Below, one piece after another: positions 8,517 to 17,893 of a stretch of DNA of 64,000 bases. The stretch is from the NCBI GenBank assembly GCA_963977105.1, contig CAXBNI010000001.1, positions 1,178,001 to 1,242,000 of the forward strand, read 5' to 3'. Positions within the stretch are counted from its first letter, which is position 1; each line of letters starts with the position of its first letter. The DNA is from UBA2705 sp963977105. GTDB lineage: Bacteria; Pseudomonadota; Alphaproteobacteria; Micavibrionales; Micavibrionaceae. The notes under the pieces were generated by a model, which worked only from the letters and a program-made list of their open reading frames with translations, searched no databases and was not told the origin of the DNA. Made by a program: the position numbers and the translations under genes.

Positions 8517-9301
8517 GAGAAAAACACCTGCGTTAGAACATAGTTAAAGATCAAAATAAGGATAGAGGCCGAGACCACCGCATTGGTTGTCGCCGCGCCG
8601 ACGCCCTGTGCGCCGCGGCCTGAATTAAAGCCGTGATAACAGCCCATCAAGGTAACAATAAAGCCAAAAACAGCGGCCTTAACAAGACCAGATATAACAT
8701 CTGCAGCTTGGAGAACATCAAAAGTCTGCTTTAAATAAGAACCGACCGAGAAATCCAGCGCATGCACACTGACGATATAACCGCCCATAATACCGATAAT
8801 ATCACCAACCAAAACCAATATAGGCAGCATTAACGTACCTGCGACAATGCGCGGCACAATTAAATATTTAAACGGGTTAACGGATAATGTCACCAATGCA
8901 TCGATTTGTTCGGTCACGCGCATGGTCGCAATTTCCGCCGCGATAGAAGCGCCTACGCGCCCTGCAACCATTAGGCCCGCGAGTACAGGGGCAAGTTCAC
9001 GCGTAATTGACAGTACAACGACAGAGGCAATCGCGCCTTCTGCGTTAAAGCGGGTAAAACCTGTATAGCTTTGCAGCGCCAAAACCATCCCCGTGAACAG
9101 CGTCGTCATCCCGACAACAGGCAAAGAATAATAACCAATATCCATGAACTGTTTTAAAGTAATGCGGCCAAAAAATGGCGGCACAAAGATATTGCCTACA
9201 GCCTTGCCTGCAAAAGCAGAAAGACGTCCGACAGCTGCGAAGAAAGACAGAAAGCTCTGTCCCACTGCAGCAAATATATTTAACACAAAAGTGAATGGCA
9301 T
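8513..9301 (-). CDS. mlaE: Mla-type ABC transporter permease
   Basis: This 262-residue inner-membrane permease of the MlaE family (DUF140) has about five to six hydrophobic segments. The family core is present: MDIGYYSLPVVGMTTLFTGM, then TRELAPVLAGLMVAGRVGAS and the conserved EIATMRVTEQIDAL coupling region. It pairs with MlaF, whose gene overlaps it by 4 bases. A purine-rich AGGGGG stands about 9 bases before the ATG. A candidate promoter with a palindrome lies 63-96 bases upstream, so mlaEF is probably its own unit rather than a continuation of alr. Confidence 0.95.
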   Translation of the reverse strand: MPFTFVLNIFAAVGQSFLSFFAAVGRLSAFAGKAVGNIFVPPFFGRITLKQFMDIGYYSLPVVGMTTLFTGMVLALQSYTGFTRFNAEGAIASVVVLSITRELAPVLAGLMVAGRVGASIAAEIATMRVTEQIDALVTLSVNPFKYLIVPRIVAGTLMLPILVLVGDIIGIMGGYIVSVHALDFSVGSYLKQTFDVLQAADVISGLVKAAVFGFIVTLMGCYHGFNSGRGAQGVGAATTNAVVSASILILIFNYVLTQVFFS

Positions 9302-9363
9302 AATATAAAGCCCCCTAAATACGCACCCGAGTACAGCTTAATAGCTATAAATTACAAGCTATA

Positions 9364-9397
9364 TATTTATATTTTTTTCACCCTTAGGTCAAAGGGT
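9364..9397 (-). promoter_or_regulatory. Candidate mlaEF promoter with overlapping palindrome
   Basis: On the minus strand, -35 TTGACC (9387-9392) and -10 TAAATA (9364-9369) are 17 bases apart. ACCCTT-N6-AAGGGT (9380-9397) is a perfect 6-6-6 inverted repeat centred on the -35, a good position for a repressor. Confidence 0.4.
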
Positions 9398-9487
9398 TAT
9401 ATAAAGATAAGCAGATTCCCCCATAAGAAAGCCTAGAATTGCTACGAAAATAATAGATCTAAGGGCGCCTGTAAACTTTAGCTACGT

Positions 9488-10585
9488 CTAGCTTTGCATA
9501 TGACGCTGCGTACGCCGCCCACCGCCGAGCGCGATTTGCATTTCATAAGCACGTGCGCCGCAATCTTGCGCCAGAGTTTCAATACGCTGATGCGCCCCGA
9601 TAAGCTCCATAAAGTCGCCCGCGCATGGCATCTCAGCACCATCAAGACCGTCAGGTAGAATAACTGTTGTTAAATCCATCGATACACTCCCCGCAACAAT
9701 GCAAGGCTTGCCACGCCAATAGAATTTAGCCTTATTGCTCGCGGGCCAATGCAAACCGTCCGCATAGCCCATAGCAAGCGTAGCGATTATACACGACGAT
9801 TTTGCGGTAAATAGCTCATTATAGCCGATCGTTTCACCTGCCTTAATGGCGCTGACTTGCAAGATTTTTGCATCTATGGAGAATACTGGCTTTAAATCAG
9901 GCGCTTGCCCGACAGCCATTTCGATGCCCCATAAGCCGCCGCCAGCGCGCACCATATCAAAATGCATATCTGAGAAATTAAAAATACCGCTACTATTCGC
10001 CATCGATTTTTTAATCTCTCGCCCATAGGCCACCTCATACTGCGCCGCGCGGCTAATGAAACGTTTGCGCTGCAAAGTATTTAACGGGTTTTCGTTTTCT
10101 TCTGAGCTCGCAAAATGAGTGATGATATAACGTATATCCAACCCCTCAAGGCAGGCGGTTGCCGCGCCGTCTTCATCCATTTGAATGCCTGTGCGGTTCA
10201 TCGCCGTATCCAAATGAATGTGACAAGGTAGCAACTTTTCAACTGCCGTTGCATGGCTCTGCCAGAGCTTTACATCCTCTAGGCTTTTTAATGCAGGGGT
10301 AAGCTTATGCGTTAAAAACGCGTCTTGCTGTCCTTGCTGCATACCGCCGAACACAACGATATCGGCCTGTGTCAGAGGGCGAATTTCAAGCGCTTCTTCC
10401 AACGTCGCAACATAGTATAAATAGGGTGACTTTACCCCCTCAAGCGCGCGGACAATATTCGCAGCCCCAAGGCCGTAACTATCTGCTTTTACAACAGGGG
10501 CAAGCACTGCGCTCGGCGCAGCGCGCGCGATAACATCATAATTCGCCAGAAGGTTCGGGATGGATATGTTGGCATTGATCGTCAT
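9488..10585 (-). CDS. alr: Alanine racemase
   Basis: This 365-residue PLP enzyme interconverts L- and D-alanine and supplies D-Ala for peptidoglycan. The PLP lysine is K33 in VVKADSYGLGA, and the catalytic tyrosine motif is MGYADGL near residue 270. The fold runs from an N-terminal TIM barrel to a C-terminal beta domain ending in the family signature YEMQIALGGG. Start support is AGGAG 9 bases before the ATG. It lies downstream of dnaB on the same strand, a common alphaproteobacterial pairing, but a hairpin terminator between them suggests separate transcription. Confidence 0.96.
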   Translation of the reverse strand: MTINANISIPNLLANYDVIARAAPSAVLAPVVKADSYGLGAANIVRALEGVKSPYLYYVATLEEALEIRPLTQADIVVFGGMQQGQQDAFLTHKLTPALKSLEDVKLWQSHATAVEKLLPCHIHLDTAMNRTGIQMDEDGAATACLEGLDIRYIITHFASSEENENPLNTLQRKRFISRAAQYEVAYGREIKKSMANSSGIFNFSDMHFDMVRAGGGLWGIEMAVGQAPDLKPVFSIDAKILQVSAIKAGETIGYNELFTAKSSCIIATLAMGYADGLHWPASNKAKFYWRGKPCIVAGSVSMDLTTVILPDGLDGAEMPCAGDFMELIGAHQRIETLAQDCGARAYEMQIALGGGRRTQRHMQS

Positions 10586-10655
10586 GAATACGGGCTCCTG
10601 CTCTACACATTAATGCCCTTCACCTTTAGCATAAAACCTTGCTCGTATACAGGTA

Positions 10656-10680
10656 TAAAAAAAGCCCTACGACAGGGCTT
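10656..10680 (-). terminator. Rho-independent terminator of dnaB
   Basis: On the minus strand AAGCCCT, a 5-base loop, then AGGGCTT form a perfect 7-bp stem (10662-10668 with 10674-10680) running into an uninterrupted T tract. It lies 14 bases after the dnaB stop. Confidence 0.85.
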
Positions 10681-10693
10681 CTCCTTGCTTTTC

Positions 10694-12247
10694 TTATTCC
10701 TCTGCGCCGCCATATTTTTTGGCCAGATCGGAGAAGCGGATATATTGTGGGTCAAAATGCAATTCGATAATGCCGATGGGGCCGTGACGCTGTTTACCGA
10801 TAACACACTCCGCGACATTGGCACGTTCTTGTAGGCGCTGTGACCATTGTTCGTAGCGCTCGTGGAATTTATCTATCGATTCATTCGCGCGCTGACCAGG
10901 CTCCTCACGGGCAAGGTAATATTCTTCACGGTAGACGAACATCACGACATCGGCATCTTGCTCAATCGAGCCTGATTCACGCAGATCAGAAAGCATTGGG
11001 CGCTTATCTTCACGCTGTTCAACACCACGCGAAAGCTGCGACAGCGCCAAAACAGGAATTTCTAATTCTTTGGCAATAGCCTTAAGGCCACGGGTAATTT
11101 CAGAAACCTCTAAAACACGGTTTTGCTGAGATTGCGCAGAACCTGAACCACGTAAAAGCTGCAAATAATCAACAACCAGCATACCTAGGCCATGCTGACG
11201 TTTTAAACGGCGCGCACGGGTACGTACGGCGCCAATCGACAGCGCTGGCGTGTCATCAATATAAAGTGGGACTTGTGAAAGCTCATTCGCAGCCTGTGCA
11301 AAACGGCGAAAATCCTCTTCGCTAAACGTACCTTTACGGATGGTATCACCAGAGACGCTAGCGTGATCGGCTAAAATACGCGCGGCGAGCTGATCGGCTG
11401 ACATCTCGAGCGAGAAGAAAGCAACAGGCGCACCTTCTTTGCCGCCCGTATCAGCAAATTTTTTCGCGGAATTAAACGCCATGTTTACCGCCAAAGCAGT
11501 CTTACCCATAGACGGACGTCCCGCAAGAATAAGTAAATCCGATTTATGCATACCGCCTAGCTTTTTATCCAAATCTGTCAGGCCGACACTGACGCCGCTG
11601 ACATGACCATCAGACTGATAGGCAATTTCTGCGATTTCAAGCGCGGTCATGACCGATTCGCGCAAAGTCTGGAAACCACCTTTCGCTTCGCCTTGTTCGG
11701 CTAATTCAAATAAACGTTTTTCCGTGACTTCAATCGTGTCACTGACGCTGCTTTCAAGCGACTGTAAGTATGATTCATTAACGACATCTTGCCCCAAAGC
11801 AATAAGCTCACGCTTTAAATGCAGTTCATAAATATTACGTGCGTAATCCAGCGTGTTAATAACAGAAACGACGCTGCCAGCAAGTTTCGCTAAATATGAA
11901 GTGCCGCCAACTTGGTCAAGCTCTTCATCTTTTTCAAAATAGCCTTTTAATGTGACTGGCGTCGCGCTTTGACCGCGTTCAACCAGAATATTAATCGCGT
12001 CATAAACGCGTTGGTGCGCCGGTAGGAAAAACTGATTTGCACGCAAAAAGTCGCTGACCCTTTCGAGCTGGCGGTTATCTGCCATTAATGCGCCCAAAAG
12101 CCCTTGTTCGGCCTCAATATTATTGGGCAGCTCCCGATAATGCGGGTCTGAATCTTTGTTGCTTGCCATGTCTTGATCCATCATGTCAACAGCAGGGGGA
12201 ATATCCTGATTGTTGGCGGGATCAAGTAATTGTGTTTTGCTCGTCAT
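10694..12247 (-). CDS. dnaB: Replicative DNA helicase
   Basis: This hexameric helicase unwinds DNA at the replication fork and recruits primase. It has about 517 residues from the chosen ATG. The N-terminal DnaB domain starts at LPNNIEAEQGLLGALM, and the C-terminal RecA-like domain has Walker A GRPSMGKTALA, a Walker B region (LGMLVVDYLQLL) and the DnaB signature LSQLSRGVEQR. The upstream in-frame codon at 12280 is a TTG and was rejected as the start; ATG at 12247 is nearer the family's usual N-terminus, although no good ribosome site is visible. The first 35 residues are an Asp-rich tail. No intein or insertion is seen. Confidence 0.95.
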   Translation of the reverse strand: MTSKTQLLDPANNQDIPPAVDMMDQDMASNKDSDPHYRELPNNIEAEQGLLGALMADNRQLERVSDFLRANQFFLPAHQRVYDAINILVERGQSATPVTLKGYFEKDEELDQVGGTSYLAKLAGSVVSVINTLDYARNIYELHLKRELIALGQDVVNESYLQSLESSVSDTIEVTEKRLFELAEQGEAKGGFQTLRESVMTALEIAEIAYQSDGHVSGVSVGLTDLDKKLGGMHKSDLLILAGRPSMGKTALAVNMAFNSAKKFADTGGKEGAPVAFFSLEMSADQLAARILADHASVSGDTIRKGTFSEEDFRRFAQAANELSQVPLYIDDTPALSIGAVRTRARRLKRQHGLGMLVVDYLQLLRGSGSAQSQQNRVLEVSEITRGLKAIAKELEIPVLALSQLSRGVEQREDKRPMLSDLRESGSIEQDADVVMFVYREEYYLAREEPGQRANESIDKFHERYEQWSQRLQERANVAECVIGKQRHGPIGIIELHFDPQYIRFSDLAKKYGGAEE

Positions 12248-12442
12248 AATGAAACCATATAGGCACAGCTTAAGGCACAAATAGAAGAAAAATAAAAATA
12301 GCCCCTGTGAATAGTGGGGATAGAAAAAATTAATTATGTTTTGTGGAAAACTTTTTCAAATGATGCTATCATTTAATTAGATTTATAAATACTCCACGCC
12401 AGTTCTGGCCTCACTCTTTTCTTTAGGTTTCCTGATACGCCA

Positions 12443-13108
12443 ATGTCACAAAATAATACTGTAAAAATAGCACCTTCGATACTTTCCGCCGACTTTGCAA
12501 CGCTCGGTGCAGAAGTCACTGCGATAGATAATGCAGGCGCTGATTACATCCATATTGATGTTATGGATGGTCAGTTTGTGCCAAACTTAACTTTTGGCGC
12601 GCCTGTGATAAAAGATTTAAGGCCGCATAGCAATAAAGTTTTCGATGTTCACTTAATGATCGACACACCAGAGCAGTTAATTGCTGATTTTGCCGATGCA
12701 GGCGCCGATATTATTACTGTGCACGGCGAAGCCACTGCCCATTTACACAAATTATTACAAGGCATTCACGCATTAGGTAAGAAAGCGGGCGTTGCCCTGA
12801 ACCCTGCCACCCCAGCAGATAGCCTAAAACATGTTATGCCTTTGCTTGATATGGTCTTAGTGATGACCGTCAACCCCGGCTTTGGCGGGCAGACACATAT
12901 TCAGCTCAATGATAAAATCAACACGATTGCGCATATGATCGCCGCAGAGGGGCGCGACATTGACCTGTCTGTTGATGGCGGCGTTTGCGCCGATAACGCC
13001 CAAGGCCTTATTAATGCGGGCGCCAATGTTTTAGTTGCCGGCAGCGCCGTTTTCAAAGGCGGGGCAGATGCGTATGCCGCAAATATCGCAAAGCTCCGCA
13101 CAAGCTAG
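12443..13108 (+). CDS. rpe: Ribulose-phosphate 3-epimerase
   Basis: This 221-residue TIM-barrel enzyme interconverts ribulose-5-phosphate and xylulose-5-phosphate in the pentose phosphate pathway. It shows the family landmarks IAPSILSADF, HIDVMDGQFVPNLTFG (metal-binding His and catalytic Asp), VHLMI, VMTVNPGFGGQ and SVDGGV (second catalytic Asp). Length is normal. It is divergent from dnaB and starts a plus-strand run continuing into the heparinase-like gene 78 bases on. Confidence 0.96.
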   Translation: MSQNNTVKIAPSILSADFATLGAEVTAIDNAGADYIHIDVMDGQFVPNLTFGAPVIKDLRPHSNKVFDVHLMIDTPEQLIADFADAGADIITVHGEATAHLHKLLQGIHALGKKAGVALNPATPADSLKHVMPLLDMVLVMTVNPGFGGQTHIQLNDKINTIAHMIAAEGRDIDLSVDGGVCADNAQGLINAGANVLVAGSAVFKGGADAYAANIAKLRTS

Positions 13109-13186
13109 ACGTCTCGACACCACCACCATCTCATACTTCGCCTTCACCAAACCTCAGAAAAACAATAAAAACAAAAAAGAGTTCTA

Positions 13187-14848
13187 ATGATCAATGTGTT
13201 GCTAAATAAAGATACGCCACTCGCGCTTAAAGGTTTTTCTCAGAAAGAAAAGCTCGACCGTCTGCGCCTTCGTTTTACGCAGCGCCTATTAAAGAAAAAC
13301 ATTCCTTCATTTTTAAATTTTGAAATCAATGACCCTTGGCCGGGCGAAGTTGATAAAGCCCGCTTATTGCTTTCTGGTTGTTTTGACCTTGATGGCGTGC
13401 TGCTTGAACAGCAACAACCGAACTGGGACCCGATCGGCCTTGATGAGAAGCATCTTTACCGCTTGAATAACTTTGACTGGTTGCGCGATTTAAAGACGCT
13501 TGGCGGCGAACAATCGCGCCAAAAAGGCCGCCAGCTTATCGCGCATTGGATCACCCATAACCGCGCATCAAGCGCCCCCTCATGGTCACCACAAATTATG
13601 GCGATGCGTATTTATAACTGGCTCGCCTTTTACAATTTCTTTTGCAGCAGTGCGCCTGATGATTTTCTGGATGTTTTTTTTGACAGTTTGAGCGAACAAT
13701 TACATCAGCTTTCTCGCGTTCAGACAAAATCATTAGATGACATGACACAAATGCGCCTTGGGCGCGCCTTATGTATTTCAGGCCTTGTCCTCAACGAATA
13801 TAGCTTCTTGCATGAGAAGGGGCTAAATATATTCTTGCGCGGCCTGCAAGAACAGATTTTACTTGATGGCGGGCATATCTCACGCAGTCCAGCGGCATTA
13901 ATTCCGCTGCTCTGCGCGGCGCATGATATGCGTATGGCGCTACAATTAGGCCATCAAAAAATACCGCTGCTCCTACAAAGCTCAATTGAGCGGATGAATA
14001 ACGCACTGCGTTTTTTCTGTTACAACGATAAGCAGCTCGCGTTGTTTCACGGAACGCAAGAAGGCGAAAAACAGCTATTAAGCACGCTGCTTTCGTTGGC
14101 TGGTAACCGTCAAAAAATGCCGAAATCTTTGCCGCAAAGCGGTTTTGAGCGCGTCGCCATCGGCCGTTCATTAATTACCATGGATGTTGGTGGCGCAGCG
14201 CCGCGCGACCATGACCTTGCCTATCACGCGAGCGCACTTGCTTTTGAGTTTTGCTATGGCAAGCAACGTGTCTTTGTCAATTGCGGCACCCATCCGTATA
14301 ACGCTGACTGGCAGCGCGCTTTGCGTCATAGCGCCGCACATAGTACCGCACAGATTAACAACCTCGACAGCGCTGAAATATTAGATAATGACACGATTGG
14401 CCGTAAACCTTTAAACATCGCGCATGAACATGAGCCCCTGGATGGCGGCGATTATATATCCGCGATGCATGATGGTTATTTATCAACCAATGGCATAAAA
14501 CACTACCGCCAAGTTGGCGCACAAAACCGCGGTAAAATCATTACCGGACAGGATCATTTTGAAAACATATCAGGCGAAGGCAGCCAAGGCACGGCGCAAA
14601 TACGTTTCCACCTGCACCCTAGCGTTCGCGCTTCATTAACGCGTGATAAAAACGAAATCCTTATCAGCCTTCCGGGGGGAACAGGTTTCCGTTTCTACTG
14701 GTCTGATGCGCAAGTGCAGCTTGAAGACAGCATTTATATGGGGCAAGGCAACAGCCCGATAAAAACCAAACAAATTGTCCTCAGCGCCCCTTTACATGCC
14801 GCAATGACATCGGTTGAATGGCTAATTAAACTGGAAGAACTTAGCTAA
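13187..14848 (+). CDS. Heparinase II/III-like family protein
   Basis: This 553-residue protein has an (alpha/alpha) toroid N-terminal half (ARIYNWLAF-type helices around residues 125-330) and a beta-sandwich C-terminal half typical of heparinase II/III polysaccharide lyases. Alphaproteobacterial members of this kind are conserved near rpe and purH and their substrate is not known. No clear signal peptide is seen, so it may be cytoplasmic. The HDLAYHASALAFEF segment resembles the catalytic His/Tyr region of the family. In many relatives purH is the next gene, but here a 51-base gap leads straight to radA. Confidence 0.85.
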   Translation: MINVLLNKDTPLALKGFSQKEKLDRLRLRFTQRLLKKNIPSFLNFEINDPWPGEVDKARLLLSGCFDLDGVLLEQQQPNWDPIGLDEKHLYRLNNFDWLRDLKTLGGEQSRQKGRQLIAHWITHNRASSAPSWSPQIMAMRIYNWLAFYNFFCSSAPDDFLDVFFDSLSEQLHQLSRVQTKSLDDMTQMRLGRALCISGLVLNEYSFLHEKGLNIFLRGLQEQILLDGGHISRSPAALIPLLCAAHDMRMALQLGHQKIPLLLQSSIERMNNALRFFCYNDKQLALFHGTQEGEKQLLSTLLSLAGNRQKMPKSLPQSGFERVAIGRSLITMDVGGAAPRDHDLAYHASALAFEFCYGKQRVFVNCGTHPYNADWQRALRHSAAHSTAQINNLDSAEILDNDTIGRKPLNIAHEHEPLDGGDYISAMHDGYLSTNGIKHYRQVGAQNRGKIITGQDHFENISGEGSQGTAQIRFHLHPSVRASLTRDKNEILISLPGGTGFRFYWSDAQVQLEDSIYMGQGNSPIKTKQIVLSAPLHAAMTSVEWLIKLEELS

Positions 14849-14899
14849 ATCACCACGGACATATTGACGGTAAAACCCTAGCTCTTTATCTTATCAAAC

Positions 14900-16297
14900 A
14901 TGGCGAAAGCACAACGAAATTTCATTTGTCAAAGCTGCGGCACTGTCCATCGAAAATGGACAGGGAAATGTGATGGCTGCAATGAATGGAATACGATCAG
15001 CGAAGATATTGTCGAAGCCGCCGTGCCCAAGGGCATGAGCCTTGGCAAAGGCCGCAAGGTAGAGCTGTTTAAATTAGAGGGCGAAAATCACGAAACCCTT
15101 ACGCGCCACAAAAGTAACATGGATGAATTTGACCGCGTCACTGGCGGCGGCCTTGTGCCGGGCAGCGCCTTATTAATTGGCGGTGATCCGGGCATTGGTA
15201 AATCCACATTATTATTACAAATTGTCTGCCGTCTTTCCTTAACCGGCAAACGCTGCGCTTATTTTTCAGGCGAGGAAGCGGTTGACCAAGTCCGCTTGCG
15301 TGCATCACGCCTTGGCGTTACGGGGACGAATGTCGACCTTGCCAGCGCCAATAATGTGCGCGACATCATTGCGACGATTGAAGGGGATGCGCAGCCCTAT
15401 GACTTAGTCGTTATAGATTCGATACAGACCATGTTTGTTGATTCCGTTGATAGCGCCCCCGGCACAGTGACGCAGGTACGGACATCCGCCCAAGAACTTA
15501 TCCGCGTTGCAAAACGTAAAGGCATTTGTTTAATGCTGGTTGGGCATGTCACCAAAGAAGGCCAAATTGCAGGTCCGCGGATTTTGGAACATATGGTTGA
15601 TACCGTGCTTTATTTTGAAGGTGATCGTGGTCACCCTTTCCGCATTTTGCGTACGGTCAAAAATCGCTTTGGCGCAACAGACGAAATTGGCGTGTTTGAA
15701 ATGGCACATGAAGGCCTCGTTGAAGTTACAAACCCTTCTGAAATTTTCCTCTCCCAGCGTCAAGAAAACGTACCGGGTAGCGCCGTGCTTGCTGGGCTTG
15801 AAGGTTCTCGTCCCGTATTGGTTGAGGTGCAGGCCCTTGTCGCACCGACCGCGCTTCCCTCCCCGCGCCGCGCCGTGATTGGCTGGGATCATAACCGCCT
15901 TGCGATGGTCCTCGCCGTGATTGAAACACGCTGCGGCATTCAGTTTTCTGGCTGTGATGTGTTTTTAAATGTCGCGGGCGGCATTCGCATTTCTGAGCCT
16001 GCGGCAGATGCCGCCGTTGCCGCCGCATTAATTAGCGCCCATTTACAGCGCCCCTTGCCTGAAGACCTCATTGTTTTTGGTGAGATTGGCTTATCAGGCG
16101 AAGTGCGTCAGGTATCACAGCCTGATTTGCGTTTAAAAGAAGCTGCGAAGCTTGGTTTCAAACAGGCATTATGCCCTCGCGCCATAAAGAAAAAAGGTAA
16201 AAAAGCCCCTGATTTAAACATTAAACGTAACGAAATAGGCAGCACGGGCGACATCATGCTGTATTTTGCCGACCATACGGATAAGATCCCGTCATAG
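14900..16297 (+). CDS. radA: DNA repair protein RadA (Sms)
   Basis: This 465-residue RecA-like branch-migration ATPase acts in homologous recombination. It has an N-terminal C4 zinc finger (Cys10, 13, 24, 27), Walker A GGDPGIGKST, the diagnostic KNRFG motif (VKNRFGATDEIGVFEM) and a C-terminal Lon-protease-like domain (RISEPAADAAVAAALIS). All RadA landmarks are intact. The next gene, cvpA, starts 67 bases downstream, the usual alphaproteobacterial arrangement. Confidence 0.96.
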   Translation: MAKAQRNFICQSCGTVHRKWTGKCDGCNEWNTISEDIVEAAVPKGMSLGKGRKVELFKLEGENHETLTRHKSNMDEFDRVTGGGLVPGSALLIGGDPGIGKSTLLLQIVCRLSLTGKRCAYFSGEEAVDQVRLRASRLGVTGTNVDLASANNVRDIIATIEGDAQPYDLVVIDSIQTMFVDSVDSAPGTVTQVRTSAQELIRVAKRKGICLMLVGHVTKEGQIAGPRILEHMVDTVLYFEGDRGHPFRILRTVKNRFGATDEIGVFEMAHEGLVEVTNPSEIFLSQRQENVPGSAVLAGLEGSRPVLVEVQALVAPTALPSPRRAVIGWDHNRLAMVLAVIETRCGIQFSGCDVFLNVAGGIRISEPAADAAVAAALISAHLQRPLPEDLIVFGEIGLSGEVRQVSQPDLRLKEAAKLGFKQALCPRAIKKKGKKAPDLNIKRNEIGSTGDIMLYFADHTDKIPS

Positions 16298-16364
16298 CGC
16301 TTGCGGATTTAAAACGCTCTGCTATAACACCTCTTAACCATAACCCTAACGCGTAAGAAACAAC

Positions 16365-17138
16365 ATGGATTTAACCAATTTATCGGCTGACAGCTTTAAC
16401 TTTTCAATCATCATGGACATCATCGTCCTCCTGGTTCTAATTTTCTCCGTCGGTATAGCTTTCTTACGTGGCTTTGTCCGCGAAGTGTTAACAATTGCAG
16501 GGCTCATCGGCGGCATTATATGTGCGATTATCTTTGCACCAAGCCTCGAAGCGCCTGTCGCGAATATGCTTGGCGTTTCAGCGAAAGATGCTGAGAATTT
16601 TATCGGTCCTATTCCCAATGAGTTCGTTGTCAAAGGCATAGCCTATGGCGGCGTCATGCTAACCGTCGTGATTATTCTCTCTATTTTCAGTTATTTTCTT
16701 TCTAAAAAATTGAAAGATACGGGGCTTGGCCCGATTGATCGTACATTAGGCGTGTTCTTTGGCCTTGCGCGCGCTGTGCTTGTACTTGGTTTCTTATATT
16801 TACCGCTTTACTTAATGATTGCCCCCGAAAAACGCGCTGAACTATTCCCGAAGTCCATTAGCCGAGTCTATGTTGAGTGGTCCGCCGCAGGGGTTGAGGG
16901 CATTTTGCCAAAGAACGTGCTCCCAAAGAAAATTCAGGAAAAAACAGAAAGCCAGCTCGCCACATTCACACGTGAGAAGTTGCAAGAAATTGATGTTTTA
17001 AAAGACAGCGCACCAAAAGTATTAAAACCAGACGCAGGCTATAGTGAAGATAACCGTGATCAACTTGATGACCTTATCAAAGCGCAGGAGCGCAATGCAA
17101 ACAGCTCGGCACAAGAAGGAGCGCCCTTAAATGAGTAA
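16365..17138 (+). CDS. cvpA: CvpA family inner-membrane protein
   Basis: This 257-residue protein has four hydrophobic segments in its first 150 residues (around 19-38, 43-60, 80-107 and 118-140) and a polar, charged C-terminal tail. This matches the CvpA family, named from colicin V production and linked to envelope homeostasis. In most alphaproteobacteria cvpA is followed by purF. Here the stop overlaps the next start (an SDR gene) by 8 bases, so purF is absent from its customary slot. Confidence 0.88.
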   Translation: MDLTNLSADSFNFSIIMDIIVLLVLIFSVGIAFLRGFVREVLTIAGLIGGIICAIIFAPSLEAPVANMLGVSAKDAENFIGPIPNEFVVKGIAYGGVMLTVVIILSIFSYFLSKKLKDTGLGPIDRTLGVFFGLARAVLVLGFLYLPLYLMIAPEKRAELFPKSISRVYVEWSAAGVEGILPKNVLPKKIQEKTESQLATFTREKLQEIDVLKDSAPKVLKPDAGYSEDNRDQLDDLIKAQERNANSSAQEGAPLNE

Positions 17139-17868
17139 TCTCGCGAGTATCGATCAGCAGCGCCCCTTAAGTGGACGCACGGCTCTTATCACAGGGGCAT
17201 CGCGCGGTATCGGTCATGCCGTGGCCTATGAATTTGCCAAGCAAGGCGCGGATTTATTCTTGCTTGCACGGACTGTTGGTGGGCTAGAAGAAATCCATGA
17301 TCAGATCAAAGCAGATTTCCCTGAATGTAATGTGACGCTGATTGCCAATGACATTACAAATTTCAAAGAAATGGAAGCCCTTGGGCCTGCGCTTGCAAGC
17401 AAAATTGACAAGCTTGATATTTGGGTGGCGAATGCCGGAATGCTCAGCACGATGGGCCCTTTAGCGCATGGTAAATTCAAAGAATTTCAAAAAGTGATGG
17501 ATACGAACTTAACCGCCAATTATCAGCTTATCCGCACCTTAGACCCATTGCTGAAAAATTCTGATGCAGGGCGCGTGATCTTTGTAACATCTGGCGCGGC
17601 ACAAAAAGGCCGTGCTTATTGGGGCGCATATTCAGTAAGCAAAGCAGCGCTTGAACAGCTTTCCTCAATTTATGCTGCAGAGAATGAAAAAACGGCGCTA
17701 AACATTAACGCCATCAATCCCGGGCAAACCCGCACCGCAATGTGGCAAGAAGCTTTCCCAGGACGCAAGCCAGAAGAAGTTCCGCCCGCAAGCGACATTG
17801 CGCCTAAATTTGTGGAGTTAGCACTTGCAAGCTGCACATTAAATGGTGAAGTTATAGACGCGCAGTAA
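17131..17868 (+). CDS. Short-chain dehydrogenase/reductase
   Basis: This 245-residue Rossmann-fold oxidoreductase has the cofactor loop TGASRGIG near residue 20, the NAG motif (WVANAGML), catalytic Ser in FVTSGAAQKG and the YSVSK active-site pair. The Arg/Lys context of the loop (SRG) suits NADP(H), but that is inference. Substrate is unknown. Its start overlaps cvpA by 8 bases with AAGGAG upstream, so it is translationally coupled to cvpA. Relatives of this SDR normally follow purF in the same operon, so the partner gene has stayed while purF has gone. Confidence 0.93.
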   Translation: MSNLASIDQQRPLSGRTALITGASRGIGHAVAYEFAKQGADLFLLARTVGGLEEIHDQIKADFPECNVTLIANDITNFKEMEALGPALASKIDKLDIWVANAGMLSTMGPLAHGKFKEFQKVMDTNLTANYQLIRTLDPLLKNSDAGRVIFVTSGAAQKGRAYWGAYSVSKAALEQLSSIYAAENEKTALNINAINPGQTRTAMWQEAFPGRKPEEVPPASDIAPKFVELALASCTLNGEVIDAQ

Positions 17869-17893
17869 GGCTCAACTACCTTACATACTTACT

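Noticed and set aside
12248..12280. Upstream extension of dnaB by 11 codons
   Set aside because: The extended frame would start with TTG, has no ribosome site and adds residues not seen in DnaB; the ATG at 12247 is more credible.
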